A DNA stretch of 64,000 bases from Clostridium_AW malenominatum (lineage in GTDB: Bacteria > Bacillota > Clostridia > Clostridiales > Clostridiaceae). Where the stretch lies: the NCBI RefSeq assembly GCF_039521365.1, contig NZ_BAAACF010000006.1:1-64000 (forward strand), in the 5' to 3' direction. Shown here one piece after another: positions 42,375 through 50,687 of this stretch (position 1 is its first letter; each line of letters begins with the position of its first letter). The position numbers and the translations under genes were made by a program. Below the pieces are notes generated by a model. That model was not told the origin of the DNA. It did not search any database and saw nothing but the letters and a program-made list of their open reading frames with translations.

Positions 42375-42836
42375 TTATAAATTTTTCATTAAATTTGCCA
42401 TCTCAATTGCAGCTACTGCAGCGTCATAACCCTTATTTCCAGCCTTTGTGCCTGCTCTTTCAATCGCTTGCTCAATATTTTCAGTTGTAATTACTCCAAA
42501 TATAACAGGCACCTCTTCATCTAAACTAACTTTTGCAATACCCTTAGAAACTTCTGCAGTAACCAATTCATAATGGGTAGTTGATCCTCTAATTACTGCC
42601 CCTAAACATATTACTCCATCATATTTTTTACTCTTAGCCATTTTTTTAGCTATTAATGGAATTTCAAAAGCACCCGGTACCCATGCTATTTCTATATTTT
42701 CTTCCTCAACACCATGCCTTTTAAGCCCATCAATAGCTCCACCTAATAGTTTACTTCCAATAAATTCGTTAAATCTTCCTACAATAATTCCAATCTTCAA
42801 CCCTTGACCAATTAAATTTCCTTCATAGATTTTCAT
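42375..42836 (-). CDS. ribH: 6,7-dimethyl-8-ribityllumazine synthase
   Basis: A 153-residue lumazine synthase. Motifs: GIIVGRFNEFI, WVPGAFEIPL, GAVIRGSTTHYE and FGVITTENIEQA. It condenses the RibB and RibA/RibD products. The frame is open to 42854, but AGGAGG is inside it and the ATG at 42836 is chosen, four bases after the ribBA stop. It is the last gene of the FMN-riboswitch operon. Confidence 0.96.
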   Translation of the reverse strand: MKIYEGNLIGQGLKIGIIVGRFNEFIGSKLLGGAIDGLKRHGVEEENIEIAWVPGAFEIPLIAKKMAKSKKYDGVICLGAVIRGSTTHYELVTAEVSKGIAKVSLDEEVPVIFGVITTENIEQAIERAGTKAGNKGYDAAVAAIEMANLMKNL

Positions 42837-42840
42837 AATA

Positions 42841-44049
42841 TTATTCCTCCTCAAAATTTAACATGTGACCTAATTTTTCTTTTTTAGTTTTTAAATAAAA
42901 TTCACTTTCTTCATGTAAATGCAGTTCTATAGGAACTCTCTCTACTATTTCTATACCATAACCTGATAGTCCTGATAATTTTTTTGGATTGTTTGTCATC
43001 AATTTAACTTTTTTTATACCTAAATCTGCAAGTATTTGAGCTCCTATTCCATAATCTCTTAGATCTGCTGGGAAACCTAATGCTAAGTTTGCCTCAACGG
43101 TATCCATTCCCTTATCTTGAAGGTTATATGCTTTTAGTTTATTAATAAGACCAATTCCTCTTCCCTCTTGCCTCATATAAACTAAAACTCCTCTTCCTTC
43201 CTTTGCTATAGCTTTCATTGCTGCAGCATACTGATCTCCACAATCACATCTAACAGAACCTAATGCATCTCCTGTAAGGCACTCTGAATGCATTCTAATT
43301 AAAACTGGATTACCATCATTAATTTCTCCCTTTACCAAGGCAACATGATGTTCCCCATTTAATTTATTAACATATCCATATATTTGAAACTCTCCATACT
43401 TTGTAGGCATCTTTGCTTCTATATCTCTTTTTATTAAAGATTCATTTCTTCTTCTATAAGATATTAAATCTGCTATGGTAATTATTTTCAAATTATGTTC
43501 TCTAACATATTCTATAAGATCAGGTACTCTTGCCATAGTTCCATCTTCATTCATTATTTCGCATATAACACCAGCAGATTTAAATCCTGCAAGTTTTGCT
43601 AAATCCACGGCTGCTTCTGTGTGTCCTGCTCTTTTTAATACTCCTCCTTCCCTAGCCTCTAAAGGAAATATATGTCCAGGTCTTCTAAATTCTTCTCCTT
43701 TGACTCCATCCTCTAATACCTTCTTAATAGTTAATGCCCTTTCAAAGGCTGAAATTCCTGTGGTGGTTTCTTCATGATCAATTGATACAGTAAAAGCAGT
43801 TCCTTTATTATCTGTATTAATATGAACCATTTGGTCAATACTTAACTCTTTTAATCGTTCTTCACATATAGGCATACATATAAGTCCTCTTCCATACTTA
43901 GCCATAAAGTTTACAGCTTCTGGTGTAACCTTTTCCGCTGCCATTAGTAAATCCCCTTCATTTTCTCTGTCTTCATCATCAACTACCACTATAATCTTAC
44001 CTTCTTTGATATCTTCAATTGCTTCTTCAATAGTGTTAAATTTAAACAT
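42841..44049 (-). CDS. ribBA: bifunctional 3,4-DHBP synthase/GTP cyclohydrolase II
   Basis: A 402-residue fusion. Residues 1-200 are RibB with VVDDEDRENEGDL and GHIFPLEAREGGVLKRAGHTEA. Residues 205-402 are RibA with HSECLTGDALGSVRCDCGDQ (zinc cysteines) and RQEGRGIGL. It supplies both branches of riboflavin synthesis. AAGGGGTG precedes the ATG. Confidence 0.97.
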   Translation of the reverse strand: MFKFNTIEEAIEDIKEGKIIVVVDDEDRENEGDLLMAAEKVTPEAVNFMAKYGRGLICMPICEERLKELSIDQMVHINTDNKGTAFTVSIDHEETTTGISAFERALTIKKVLEDGVKGEEFRRPGHIFPLEAREGGVLKRAGHTEAAVDLAKLAGFKSAGVICEIMNEDGTMARVPDLIEYVREHNLKIITIADLISYRRRNESLIKRDIEAKMPTKYGEFQIYGYVNKLNGEHHVALVKGEINDGNPVLIRMHSECLTGDALGSVRCDCGDQYAAAMKAIAKEGRGVLVYMRQEGRGIGLINKLKAYNLQDKGMDTVEANLALGFPADLRDYGIGAQILADLGIKKVKLMTNNPKKLSGLSGYGIEIVERVPIELHLHEESEFYLKTKKEKLGHMLNFEEE

Positions 44050-44069
44050 TTTCTATCACCCCTTATATT

Positions 44070-44723
44070 TTATAGGAAACCATGTTTGCTTAAATAATCT
44101 ATATTTAAATTGCTTCTATTATTAGTGTGACTTTTATTAAAGGAAATTAATCTTTCAACGTATTTACCTATAATATCGCACTCTAAATTTACTTCATCTC
44201 CTACATTTTTCTTTAATAATGTAGTTTCTTCTCCAGTGTGAGGTATTATAGATACCTTAAAAATATTTTCATCTACATAAGCCACAGTTAAACTTACCCC
44301 ATCTATGGCAATGGAGCCTTTATTAATAATGTATTTTAAAACTTCCTCTGAAGTCTCTATGGAAATCCAAACAGCATTATCTTCAATTTTGTAATCCTTA
44401 ATTCTCCCTGTACCATCAATATGACCGCTTACTATGTGACCACCTAGTCTGTCAGAAGCTTTTAAAGCTCTTTCTAGATTCACATTGCTTCCTATGGTTA
44501 AATTCCCTAGATTACTTCTTCTCATAGTCTCAGGCATTACATCTACAGTAAATTCTTCCTTTCCATAGGAAGTTACCGTAAGACAAACACCATTAGTACA
44601 TATGCTATCTCCAAGCTTTGCATCCTGAAGTACTTTTTTTCCTTCAATAATTATAGTAGCTGAATTTGTACCTTTTTTTATTCCTTTAATTTTTCCTATT
44701 TCTTCTACGATGCCTGTAAACAC
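44070..44723 (-). CDS. ribE: riboflavin synthase alpha chain
   Basis: A 217-residue two-repeat lumazine-binding protein. It begins FTGIVEEIG and has NLERALKASDRLGGHIVSGHID linking the two barrels. A frame from a GTG at 44735 exists, but AAGGTGGTG is placed six bases before the GTG at 44723, and the family normally starts at MFTGIVE. It starts 13 bases after the ribD stop. Confidence 0.95.
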   Translation of the reverse strand: MFTGIVEEIGKIKGIKKGTNSATIIIEGKKVLQDAKLGDSICTNGVCLTVTSYGKEEFTVDVMPETMRRSNLGNLTIGSNVNLERALKASDRLGGHIVSGHIDGTGRIKDYKIEDNAVWISIETSEEVLKYIINKGSIAIDGVSLTVAYVDENIFKVSIIPHTGEETTLLKKNVGDEVNLECDIIGKYVERLISFNKSHTNNRSNLNIDYLSKHGFL

Positions 44724-44736
44724 TTCTTTCACCACC

Positions 44737-45822
44737 TTACTTCAAATACCCTTGTATCAAAATATCTTCATCAAACCTTTGAACCTCTATGTTTTTTAAA
44801 TTTATAGCATCTTTCATAAATTCTATTCCATCACCCTCTACAGGAGTTTTAGAATCTCTTCCTCCTATTATTTTAGGAGCAATAAAGGTCATAACTTTAT
44901 CCACTATTCCCTCTTTTAAGGCTGAGTAACTTAATGTTCCTCCCCCTTCTAAAAGTATGCTATCAATTTTTCTTTCACCTAATTCCTTCATTAAATAATT
45001 TAAATCCACTCTTTCATTTCTTAATGGTGTTTTTATTATTTCTACCCCAAGTTCCTTAAGCTTTATCAACTTTTCATCTGAAGCCTTTTGAGTTGTAACA
45101 ATTATAGTACTACCTTCCTCATATAATAACTTTGCATCTAAGGGTATTCTTCCTTTACTGTCAATAATTATCCTTATAGGATTTCTTCCCTTTTTATCTT
45201 TAATCCTAGTAGTTAAACTAGGATTATCCTTTATAACTGTTTCTATCCCTACCATAATAGAAGAAATCTTATTTCTAATTTGGTGCACATATTCTCTAGA
45301 TTTTTCTCCTGTTATCCACTTTGAATCACCAGAAAAGGTGGATATCTTTCCATCTAAGGTTGAGGCAGTTTTTAAAATACAAAAGGGAAGCTTTGTAGTT
45401 ATGTATTTTATAAATATTTCATTTAGAGCTTTAGCTTCTTCTTCCATTACCCCAACTTCTACCTCTATTCCATTTTTTCTTAAAATATCAATTCCATTAC
45501 CAGAAACCATTGGATTTGGATCTTTCATGGCAATAGTAACTTTTTTAATTCTTTTTTCCACAATTGCCTTTGCACAAGGAGGAGTTTTCCCATAATGAGA
45601 ACAAGGCTCTAATGTTACATACATGTGGGCACCAGTTACATCTTCTAGTGCATTGCTGAAGGCGTTTACCTCAGCATGAGGTCCTCCAAAAGCTTTGTGA
45701 TATCCTTCTCCTATAATCCTTCCATCCTTTACTATTACCGCTCCTACTAATGGATTAGGGTTTACTCTACCCTCTCCCAGTTTGGCAAGTTCTAATGCCC
45801 TTTTCATATACTCTTCCATCAT
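44737..45822 (-). CDS. ribD: riboflavin deaminase/reductase
   Basis: A 361-residue bifunctional enzyme. The deaminase domain (1-145) has the zinc motif GPHAEVNAF and EPCSHYGKTPPC; the reductase domain (146-361) has TLDGKI, NDNPSLTTR-type region and LLEGGGTLS. First gene of the operon, 180 bases after the FMN riboswitch. GGAGGAG precedes two adjacent ATGs; the first is used here. Confidence 0.97.
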   Translation of the reverse strand: MMEEYMKRALELAKLGEGRVNPNPLVGAVIVKDGRIIGEGYHKAFGGPHAEVNAFSNALEDVTGAHMYVTLEPCSHYGKTPPCAKAIVEKRIKKVTIAMKDPNPMVSGNGIDILRKNGIEVEVGVMEEEAKALNEIFIKYITTKLPFCILKTASTLDGKISTFSGDSKWITGEKSREYVHQIRNKISSIMVGIETVIKDNPSLTTRIKDKKGRNPIRIIIDSKGRIPLDAKLLYEEGSTIIVTTQKASDEKLIKLKELGVEIIKTPLRNERVDLNYLMKELGERKIDSILLEGGGTLSYSALKEGIVDKVMTFIAPKIIGGRDSKTPVEGDGIEFMKDAINLKNIEVQRFDEDILIQGYLK

Positions 45823-45865
45823 AATCTCCTCCTACAACCTTTGAAGTAAAATATTTAGGGGAACA

Positions 45866-45896
45866 CAAAAAACCCTGAAGAATCTCTTCAGGGTTT
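45866..45896 (-). terminator. FMN-riboswitch expression-platform terminator
   Basis: On the reverse strand AAACCCTGAAGA-GAT-TCTTCAGGGTTT is a perfect 12-pair stem followed by TTTTGTG. Its 5' arm is complementary to the 5' strand of the FMN aptamer (46100-46090), giving the alternative antiterminator. Confidence 0.88.
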
Positions 45897-45992
45897 AGTA
45901 TATGCAAACTGAAAAATAGTATAATGGCCCTAAATTTATAAATTTTAAATAGGATAAAAAACCCACATAAAATATACTATAGGCATTACACT

Positions 45993-46103
45993 TCTTTCCT
46001 TCTTTCATCCAGACTTTACTGTCGGCCCTGGAATTTCACCAGATCTGCCTTTCGGCTGGCGGGCTATACCGCCGGTATGGAATTTCACCAAACCCTGAAG
46101 GAC
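45993..46103 (-). promoter_or_regulatory. FMN riboswitch (RFN element)
   Basis: The reverse strand shows the conserved RFN blocks: CTTCAGGGTTTGGTGAAATT, CCATACCGGCGGTATAGCCC, GCCAGCCGAAAGGCAGATC, TGGTGAAATTCCAGGGCCGA and CAGTAAAGTCTGGATG, closed by P1 CCTTC/GAAGG. It controls ribD-ribE-ribBA-ribH. Confidence 0.98.
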
Positions 46104-46123
46104 TACGTTATTAATTTAACTAA

Positions 46124-46152
46124 AGAATATCACCTAATTTTCTCTATGTCAA
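46124..46152 (-). promoter_or_regulatory. promoter of the riboflavin operon
   Basis: Reverse strand: TTGACA (46152-46147), 17-base spacer, TATTCT (46129-46124), about 15 bases before the FMN aptamer. Confidence 0.75.
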
Positions 46153-46167
46153 TAAAAATATATTTTA

Positions 46168-46196
46168 TTGACATATTTCATATAAGTGTATAAAAT
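46168..46196 (+). promoter_or_regulatory. promoter of the DUF3100 operon
   Basis: Forward strand: TTGACA (46168-46173), 17-base spacer, TAAAAT (46191-46196). It is back to back with the riboflavin promoter. Confidence 0.75.
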
Positions 46197-46219
46197 AAAT
46201 ATAGTACGCTTCATATATA

Positions 46220-46246
46220 CATGTGTTTTCCTTACATAAACACATG
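46220..46246 (+). promoter_or_regulatory. perfect 9-bp inverted repeat in the DUF3100 leader
   Basis: CATGTGTTT (46220-46228) and AAACACATG (46238-46246) are perfect inverted repeats with a nine-base gap, just downstream of the predicted transcription start. It fits an operator for an unknown repressor; it has no T-run, so it is not a terminator. Confidence 0.5.
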
Positions 46247-46286
46247 CTGGAATATTAAAAGATTATTTTGAAAGGACGGTTAAAGA

Positions 46287-47084
46287 ATGAAAAATTGGAA
46301 AAATCATTTATTGGTTTTAATTTTAGTTGCAATAGCAGAAGCTATTGGGGTTATGAAATTTAAATTTGGCCCTGGAACAATTGTATTACTTCCTATGCTT
46401 TACGCACTTATAATGGGAATATTTTTAAGCCCAAAATTCTTAAAGGTTGTAAAAGAAAAAGATATGAAGGATGCAGGTGCTTTAATAACTATTTCTCTAA
46501 TGCTTTTAATGGCTAGATATGGAACTATGATTGGACCTACTTTACCTAAAATAATAAAGTCTAGCCCTGCATTAATACTTCAAGAACTTGGTAATTTAGG
46601 AACAGTATTGCTAGGAGTACCTGTAGCTGTAATGCTTGGCTTAAAGAGAGAAACAATTGGTGCTGCCCACTCTATTGCACGTGAGCCAAACATAGCTCTA
46701 ATAAGCGATATTTATGGATTAGACGGAGAAGAAGGACAAGGTGTTATGGGAGTTTATATTTGCGGTACTGTGGTTGGTACTGTATTCTTCGGATTGTTAG
46801 CAAGTTTTTTTGCAGCTTACACTCCTTTACATCCTTATTCCCTTGCTATGGCTTCAGGAGTTGGAAGTGCTAGTATGATGACTGCTGCAGTAGGTTCATT
46901 GACAGCCATGTTCCCAGATATGAAGGATACGTTAGCTGCCTTTGGTGCCGCTAGTAATATGCTTTCAGGCTTAGATGGTCTTTACATGTGCTTATGGCTA
47001 TCACTTCCGTTAACAGAATGGTTGTATAAAAAAACATATAAATTTAAATACGGTGTGGAAGCTACCACTTCTAAGGAGGCGTAA
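46287..47084 (+). CDS. DUF3100-type membrane protein
   Basis: A 265-residue membrane protein with about eight helices, recognised as DUF3100-like from its N-terminus (EAIGVMKFKFGPGTIVLLPMLYALIMG) and the Gly/Ser/Met-rich MASGVGSASMMTAAVGSLTAM segment. The function of the family is not known; it is found near M20 amidohydrolases and permeases, which also occur in this window. It starts an operon with the next small membrane gene (three bases between). GAAAGGACGG precedes the ATG. Confidence 0.8.
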   Translation: MKNWKNHLLVLILVAIAEAIGVMKFKFGPGTIVLLPMLYALIMGIFLSPKFLKVVKEKDMKDAGALITISLMLLMARYGTMIGPTLPKIIKSSPALILQELGNLGTVLLGVPVAVMLGLKRETIGAAHSIAREPNIALISDIYGLDGEEGQGVMGVYICGTVVGTVFFGLLASFFAAYTPLHPYSLAMASGVGSASMMTAAVGSLTAMFPDMKDTLAAFGAASNMLSGLDGLYMCLWLSLPLTEWLYKKTYKFKYGVEATTSKEA

Positions 47085-47087
47085 CTT

Positions 47088-47534
47088 ATGAAAATTAAAG
47101 ATAATGCATTTGCATTGATTTTGCTAGGAGTTCTTACTTTAATAGGAAATATGATAGGTCCTAAACATAATATATTAGAAGCTCTTCCTGGAATAGCTAT
47201 ATTAATACTAATATCTTTAGGAGGAATACTTCTAGCTAAAGTTATGCCTGGAAAAATTCCTGCAGTGGCTTATGTAGTAACTCTTGGTTGTATTTTAACC
47301 TATCCAACTATGCCTGGAGCTGCTGCTATATCAAAATATATGACTAAGGTAGATTTCTTAGCTTTAACAACACCAATCCTAGCTTACGTAGGTATATCTT
47401 TAGGAAAAGATTTAGATGCCTTTAAAAAGTCTGGTTGGAGAATCGTTGTAGTTTCCTGCGTTGTTTTTACAGGAACATATATAGGCTCAGCAGTTATCGC
47501 TCAAATTATTTTAAAATTCTTAGGACAAATCTAA
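47088..47534 (+). CDS. small membrane protein, partner of DUF3100
   Basis: A 148-residue protein with about five hydrophobic helices. It contains GNMIGPKHNILEALPGIAILI, GKIPAVAYVVTLGCILTYPTMPG and LAYVGISLGKDLDAFKKSGWRIVVVS. The last segment resembles the end of DUF340/LrgB-like or 2HCT-type membrane domains, so it may be one half of a split transporter with the DUF3100 protein. AAGGAGGCG precedes the ATG. Confidence 0.72.
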   Translation: MKIKDNAFALILLGVLTLIGNMIGPKHNILEALPGIAILILISLGGILLAKVMPGKIPAVAYVVTLGCILTYPTMPGAAAISKYMTKVDFLALTTPILAYVGISLGKDLDAFKKSGWRIVVVSCVVFTGTYIGSAVIAQIILKFLGQI

Positions 47535-47547
47535 ATTTAATATCAAT

Positions 47548-47577
47548 TAAGGGATTTTGCTACGCAAAATCCCTTAT
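47548..47577. terminator. bidirectional terminator
   Basis: AAGGGATTTTGC-TAC-GCAAAATCCCTT perfect stem between convergent operons. Confidence 0.85.
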
Positions 47578-47591
47578 TAATTCTCAATTAT

Positions 47592-48773
47592 CTAAAATAA
47601 GTTAACAAATATCCCTGCAATTAAAACAGAGGTTATAGTAACTGTGACAAATCCACCTACTATCATTTGAGGAAGCATTTGATCCATTAAATACTTTTTC
47701 TCTTCCTCGTTTTTAGCTAAAGCCTTAGATGCCTCTTCTGTTAATACATAGTTTGGTGGGAAGCCATATAATGCTGTAAGGGAAGTTGCAAAAGCCATTT
47801 CCTTTGTCATTCCAAGAAATTTCCCTACTAAAATAGAGGTTACTGCCATCCCTGCAACTCCTACCACTATTATTATTATTAATGGTCCTGCAATTTTCAA
47901 AAGCATTTCTGGAGTAGCTCTTGATAATGCTCCAAAAATATAAACCATGAGTATGAACATTAAAAATCCAAAAGACTTTGAAACATTTAAAGAATCTCTA
48001 TCTAAAAATCCTATTTCCTGAAGTATAATAGCAAAAACTAAACATAAAACAAAAGGAGAAATTTTGTTGTTAGTCATAGCTGCAACCTTAAAAGCTAAAA
48101 ATCCATTCACTGCCATCTTTGCAATGACTGTAGTTGTAGTATTATATTTTTCTGGTATAGGTGGTATTAATTTTTTCTTTTTTTCAACTACCTTAGAAGC
48201 TTCTTTACTATTAGCATCCTTTTGAGCTCCACCTTGATCATATATCTTAAGAAGTCTTCTACCTTCTTTTTTAAGACATATAGCAGTCAGTGGGTATCCT
48301 GCAAAACCTTGCATTACATACATTACAATTGCTAATATAGAAGCTAACTCTAATCCCTTTGCCGCTGCAGCTTCTTGCATCATTAAAGCAGCTACTATTC
48401 CACCGGTTAGCGGTGGTAATCCTGCTATGATATATTCTCTTCCAATTAGAGGAATACATATAAACCAACAAGCTAAAATCATGCCTGCTAACCCTGCTAA
48501 AGTAACTACGATGACCTTCCATTGCTTTACCAGTTCTGAAACACTTATTATTGTCCCCATGTGAGTAATACAAAGATACATAGCAATTCCCGCCAGTGGC
48601 ATGCCAAGACCTGGTATGTCAATTAAATTTTTAGGTAAAGTTGTCCAAAAGCCCAGCAATAACAACACTGCCACGACAAATACTGATGGTATCCAAGCTT
48701 TTGTTTTTGTGCCAATAAAATCTCCAAAAGCAAAAATAATAGCAATAATTAAAAGAGCACTAATAGGAGCCAT
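47592..48773 (-). CDS. uncharacterised multi-pass permease, copy B
   Basis: A 393-residue homologue of the permease at 27105-28283, with the same motifs (ITHMGTIISVSELVKQWK, LIGREY, PPLTGGIVAALMMQEAAAAK) and a basic central loop (residues 190-205). About 10-12 helices. It faces the DUF3100 operon and ends at a shared terminator. GGAAGG fits the second ATG at 48773 better than the ATG at 48779. No specificity can be assigned; co-location with DUF3100 here and M20 amidohydrolases at the other copy points to one transport theme. Confidence 0.72.
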   Translation of the reverse strand: MAPISALLIIAIIFAFGDFIGTKTKAWIPSVFVVAVLLLLGFWTTLPKNLIDIPGLGMPLAGIAMYLCITHMGTIISVSELVKQWKVIVVTLAGLAGMILACWFICIPLIGREYIIAGLPPLTGGIVAALMMQEAAAAKGLELASILAIVMYVMQGFAGYPLTAICLKKEGRRLLKIYDQGGAQKDANSKEASKVVEKKKKLIPPIPEKYNTTTTVIAKMAVNGFLAFKVAAMTNNKISPFVLCLVFAIILQEIGFLDRDSLNVSKSFGFLMFILMVYIFGALSRATPEMLLKIAGPLIIIIVVGVAGMAVTSILVGKFLGMTKEMAFATSLTALYGFPPNYVLTEEASKALAKNEEEKKYLMDQMLPQMIVGGFVTVTITSVLIAGIFVNLF

Positions 48774-48889
48774 TCCCATCCCTTCCTTTCCATTTTTTCT
48801 TTAACACTTTAAATTAATAAAAAGTATTATTTATAATTATATGTGGAGGGAGTGGGGATTTATGACACAAACAAAATTGTCACATAATT

Positions 48890-49315
48890 TTATTTGTAAA
48901 CGTCCATTAAAAGCCCTGCAATTTCATCTATACTACTTGCGATATCTAGATTTTCCTTTTCCTCACTCAAAAGAAGTTCTGTTAAATCTTGAAGTTTTTT
49001 ATCTATAGTATCTACTGTTATGAAATACTGAGTTTGCCAAAAGCTTATGTCTTTTTTTACACTATACATGTAGTTTAATATAGAGTTTAAATATTCCTTT
49101 ATCATTCTTTTATAAACAGCCACATCTACATAACACTTTGTTACGGCAAGTCTATTCCCCTTTTTCTTTATATCCTCTAACATTTTCTTAAGTTCAGCTT
49201 CAGATCTTCTTTCTCGTGCAAAACTAAAACTTTGAGAAAAATCCTTTTTACTACTTATAGATTTATTATCGCTATTTACTATTGGAGAATTATTTCCTAC
49301 TCTAGATATTTCCAT
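48890..49315 (-). CDS. yaaR: YaaR family protein (DUF327)
   Basis: A 141-residue protein matching YaaR/DUF327: MEISRV at the start, the conserved LKKMLEDIKKKGNRLAVTKC and VYKRMIKEYLNSILNYMY, then ITVDTIDKKLQDLTELLL and IDEIAGLLMDVYK at the end. Function is not established. GGGTGATG precedes the ATG; in-frame ATGs at 49330 and 49321 are alternatives. Confidence 0.85.
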   Translation of the reverse strand: MEISRVGNNSPIVNSDNKSISSKKDFSQSFSFARERRSEAELKKMLEDIKKKGNRLAVTKCYVDVAVYKRMIKEYLNSILNYMYSVKKDISFWQTQYFITVDTIDKKLQDLTELLLSEEKENLDIASSIDEIAGLLMDVYK

Positions 49316-49504
49316 ATTCATCACCCACAATATATGAATTTTATTTCAAATTTCTTATCATTTTAATTATATAGTACTTAATATGCTAAGTTCAAGACAT
49401 AAGGAGTTATTTGAAGTTATTTAAAGTATTTTAACGTTAATTAAGGTAAATACCTACTATAAGAGCCATTATTCTTAGAAATACCTTTTTCAGTAATTTT
49501 ACAA

Positions 49505-49523
49505 GTAACATCTTACATGTTAC
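49505..49523 (+). promoter_or_regulatory. 19-bp perfect palindrome upstream of the osmoprotectant transporter
   Basis: GTAACAT-CTTAC-ATGTTAC is an inverted repeat of seven pairs with a five-base centre, 34 bases before the ATG. Likely operator of a GbsR/OpcR-like or other repressor. The rest of 49331-49556 is AT-rich with no other clear element. Confidence 0.5.
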
Positions 49524-49556
49524 AATTAAGTTGTCAGTTGTAAAGGAGTGATTTTA

Positions 49557-50669
49557 ATGATAGAATTCAAAAATGTAACTAAGACTTTTAAAAATACTGC
49601 AGTATTAAAAAACATAAACTTAACTATAAATGATGGAGAATTTTTAATACTTATAGGTCCTAGTGGTTGTGGTAAGACAACCTCTTTAAAAATGATAAAC
49701 AAGCTTATAACCCCTTCTTCAGGAAACATACTTATTAATGGAGAGGATATAATGAAAAAAAATACCATTGAGTTAAGACGTAATATAGGATACGTAATTC
49801 AACAAACAGGACTTTTTCCTCACATGACTATTGGGGAGAATATTGAACTTGTTCCCTTTTTAAATAAATGGACCTTTGAAGAAAGAAGAAAAAAATCAAA
49901 AGAGCTTTTGGATTTAGTTGGCTTAGAGCCAGATAAATATATAGATAGGTTTCCCGATGAACTAAGTGGAGGACAGCAACAAAGAGTTGGTGTGGCAAGA
50001 GCTCTTGCTGTAAATCCAGATATAATTTTAATGGACGAGCCTTTTAGTGCCCTGGACCCTATAACTAGAAATACTCTTCAAGAAGAAGTTTTTAAGCTTC
50101 AACAAGATCTTAAGAAAACCATAGTATTTGTAACCCATGATATGGATGAGGCCATAAAACTTGGAGATAGAATATGTATTATGAAGGATGGAGACATTGT
50201 TCAATTTGATACTCCAGAACAAATACTAAGAAATCCTCAAAAGGGCTTTGTAGAAGGCTTTATAGGAGCTAATAGACTGTGGAATCAACCTGAATTTATT
50301 AAGGCTGAGGATATTATGATAAAGAGTCCTATTACCTCTTCTCCAAATAGAACAGTGCTACAGGCTATAGGTATTATGCAAAGCAGCAAGGTAGATAGCT
50401 TATTAATTGTAGACAATGATAACAAACTTCAAGGTATTGTTACCTCTAAGGACATTAGAGAAAACATGATTAATCCAAGCCTTAAAATTGGTTCAATTAT
50501 GTCAAAAGAATTGATTTACGTTTATAATGATGAGTCAATTTGCCTTGTTTTGAAAAAGATGAATAACCATGGTGTAGGATATATACCTGTAGTAGATAAA
50601 TTTGGAGTACTTAAAGGACTAGTTACAAAAAGTAGTCTTATTACTCTATTTGAAGAAAAACTATTTTAA
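49557..50669 (+). CDS. opuCA: glycine betaine/carnitine/choline ABC transporter ATPase with CBS domains
   Basis: A 370-residue ATPase. Walker A GPSGCGKTT, Q-loop QQTGLFPHMT, signature LSGGQQQR, Walker B LMDEPFSALD and H-loop VTHDMDEA. Two CBS domains at about 255-370 (IMIKSPITSSPNRTVLQAI, IMSKELIYVYNDESI) sense ionic strength in OpuA/OpuC. A GTG at 49548 is in frame but lies inside AAAGGAGTG; the ATG at 49557 is used. Confidence 0.92.
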   Translation: MIEFKNVTKTFKNTAVLKNINLTINDGEFLILIGPSGCGKTTSLKMINKLITPSSGNILINGEDIMKKNTIELRRNIGYVIQQTGLFPHMTIGENIELVPFLNKWTFEERRKKSKELLDLVGLEPDKYIDRFPDELSGGQQQRVGVARALAVNPDIILMDEPFSALDPITRNTLQEEVFKLQQDLKKTIVFVTHDMDEAIKLGDRICIMKDGDIVQFDTPEQILRNPQKGFVEGFIGANRLWNQPEFIKAEDIMIKSPITSSPNRTVLQAIGIMQSSKVDSLLIVDNDNKLQGIVTSKDIRENMINPSLKIGSIMSKELIYVYNDESICLVLKKMNNHGVGYIPVVDKFGVLKGLVTKSSLITLFEEKLF

Positions 50670-50687
50670 CTTAGGTGGTGAAAATAC

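Noticed and set aside
48860..48892. TATGACA...TGTCACATA dyad after yaaR, considered as a CRP-type operator or terminator
   Set aside because: The arms are imperfect with a ten-base gap, there is no T-run, and the position relative to the permease promoter is unclear.
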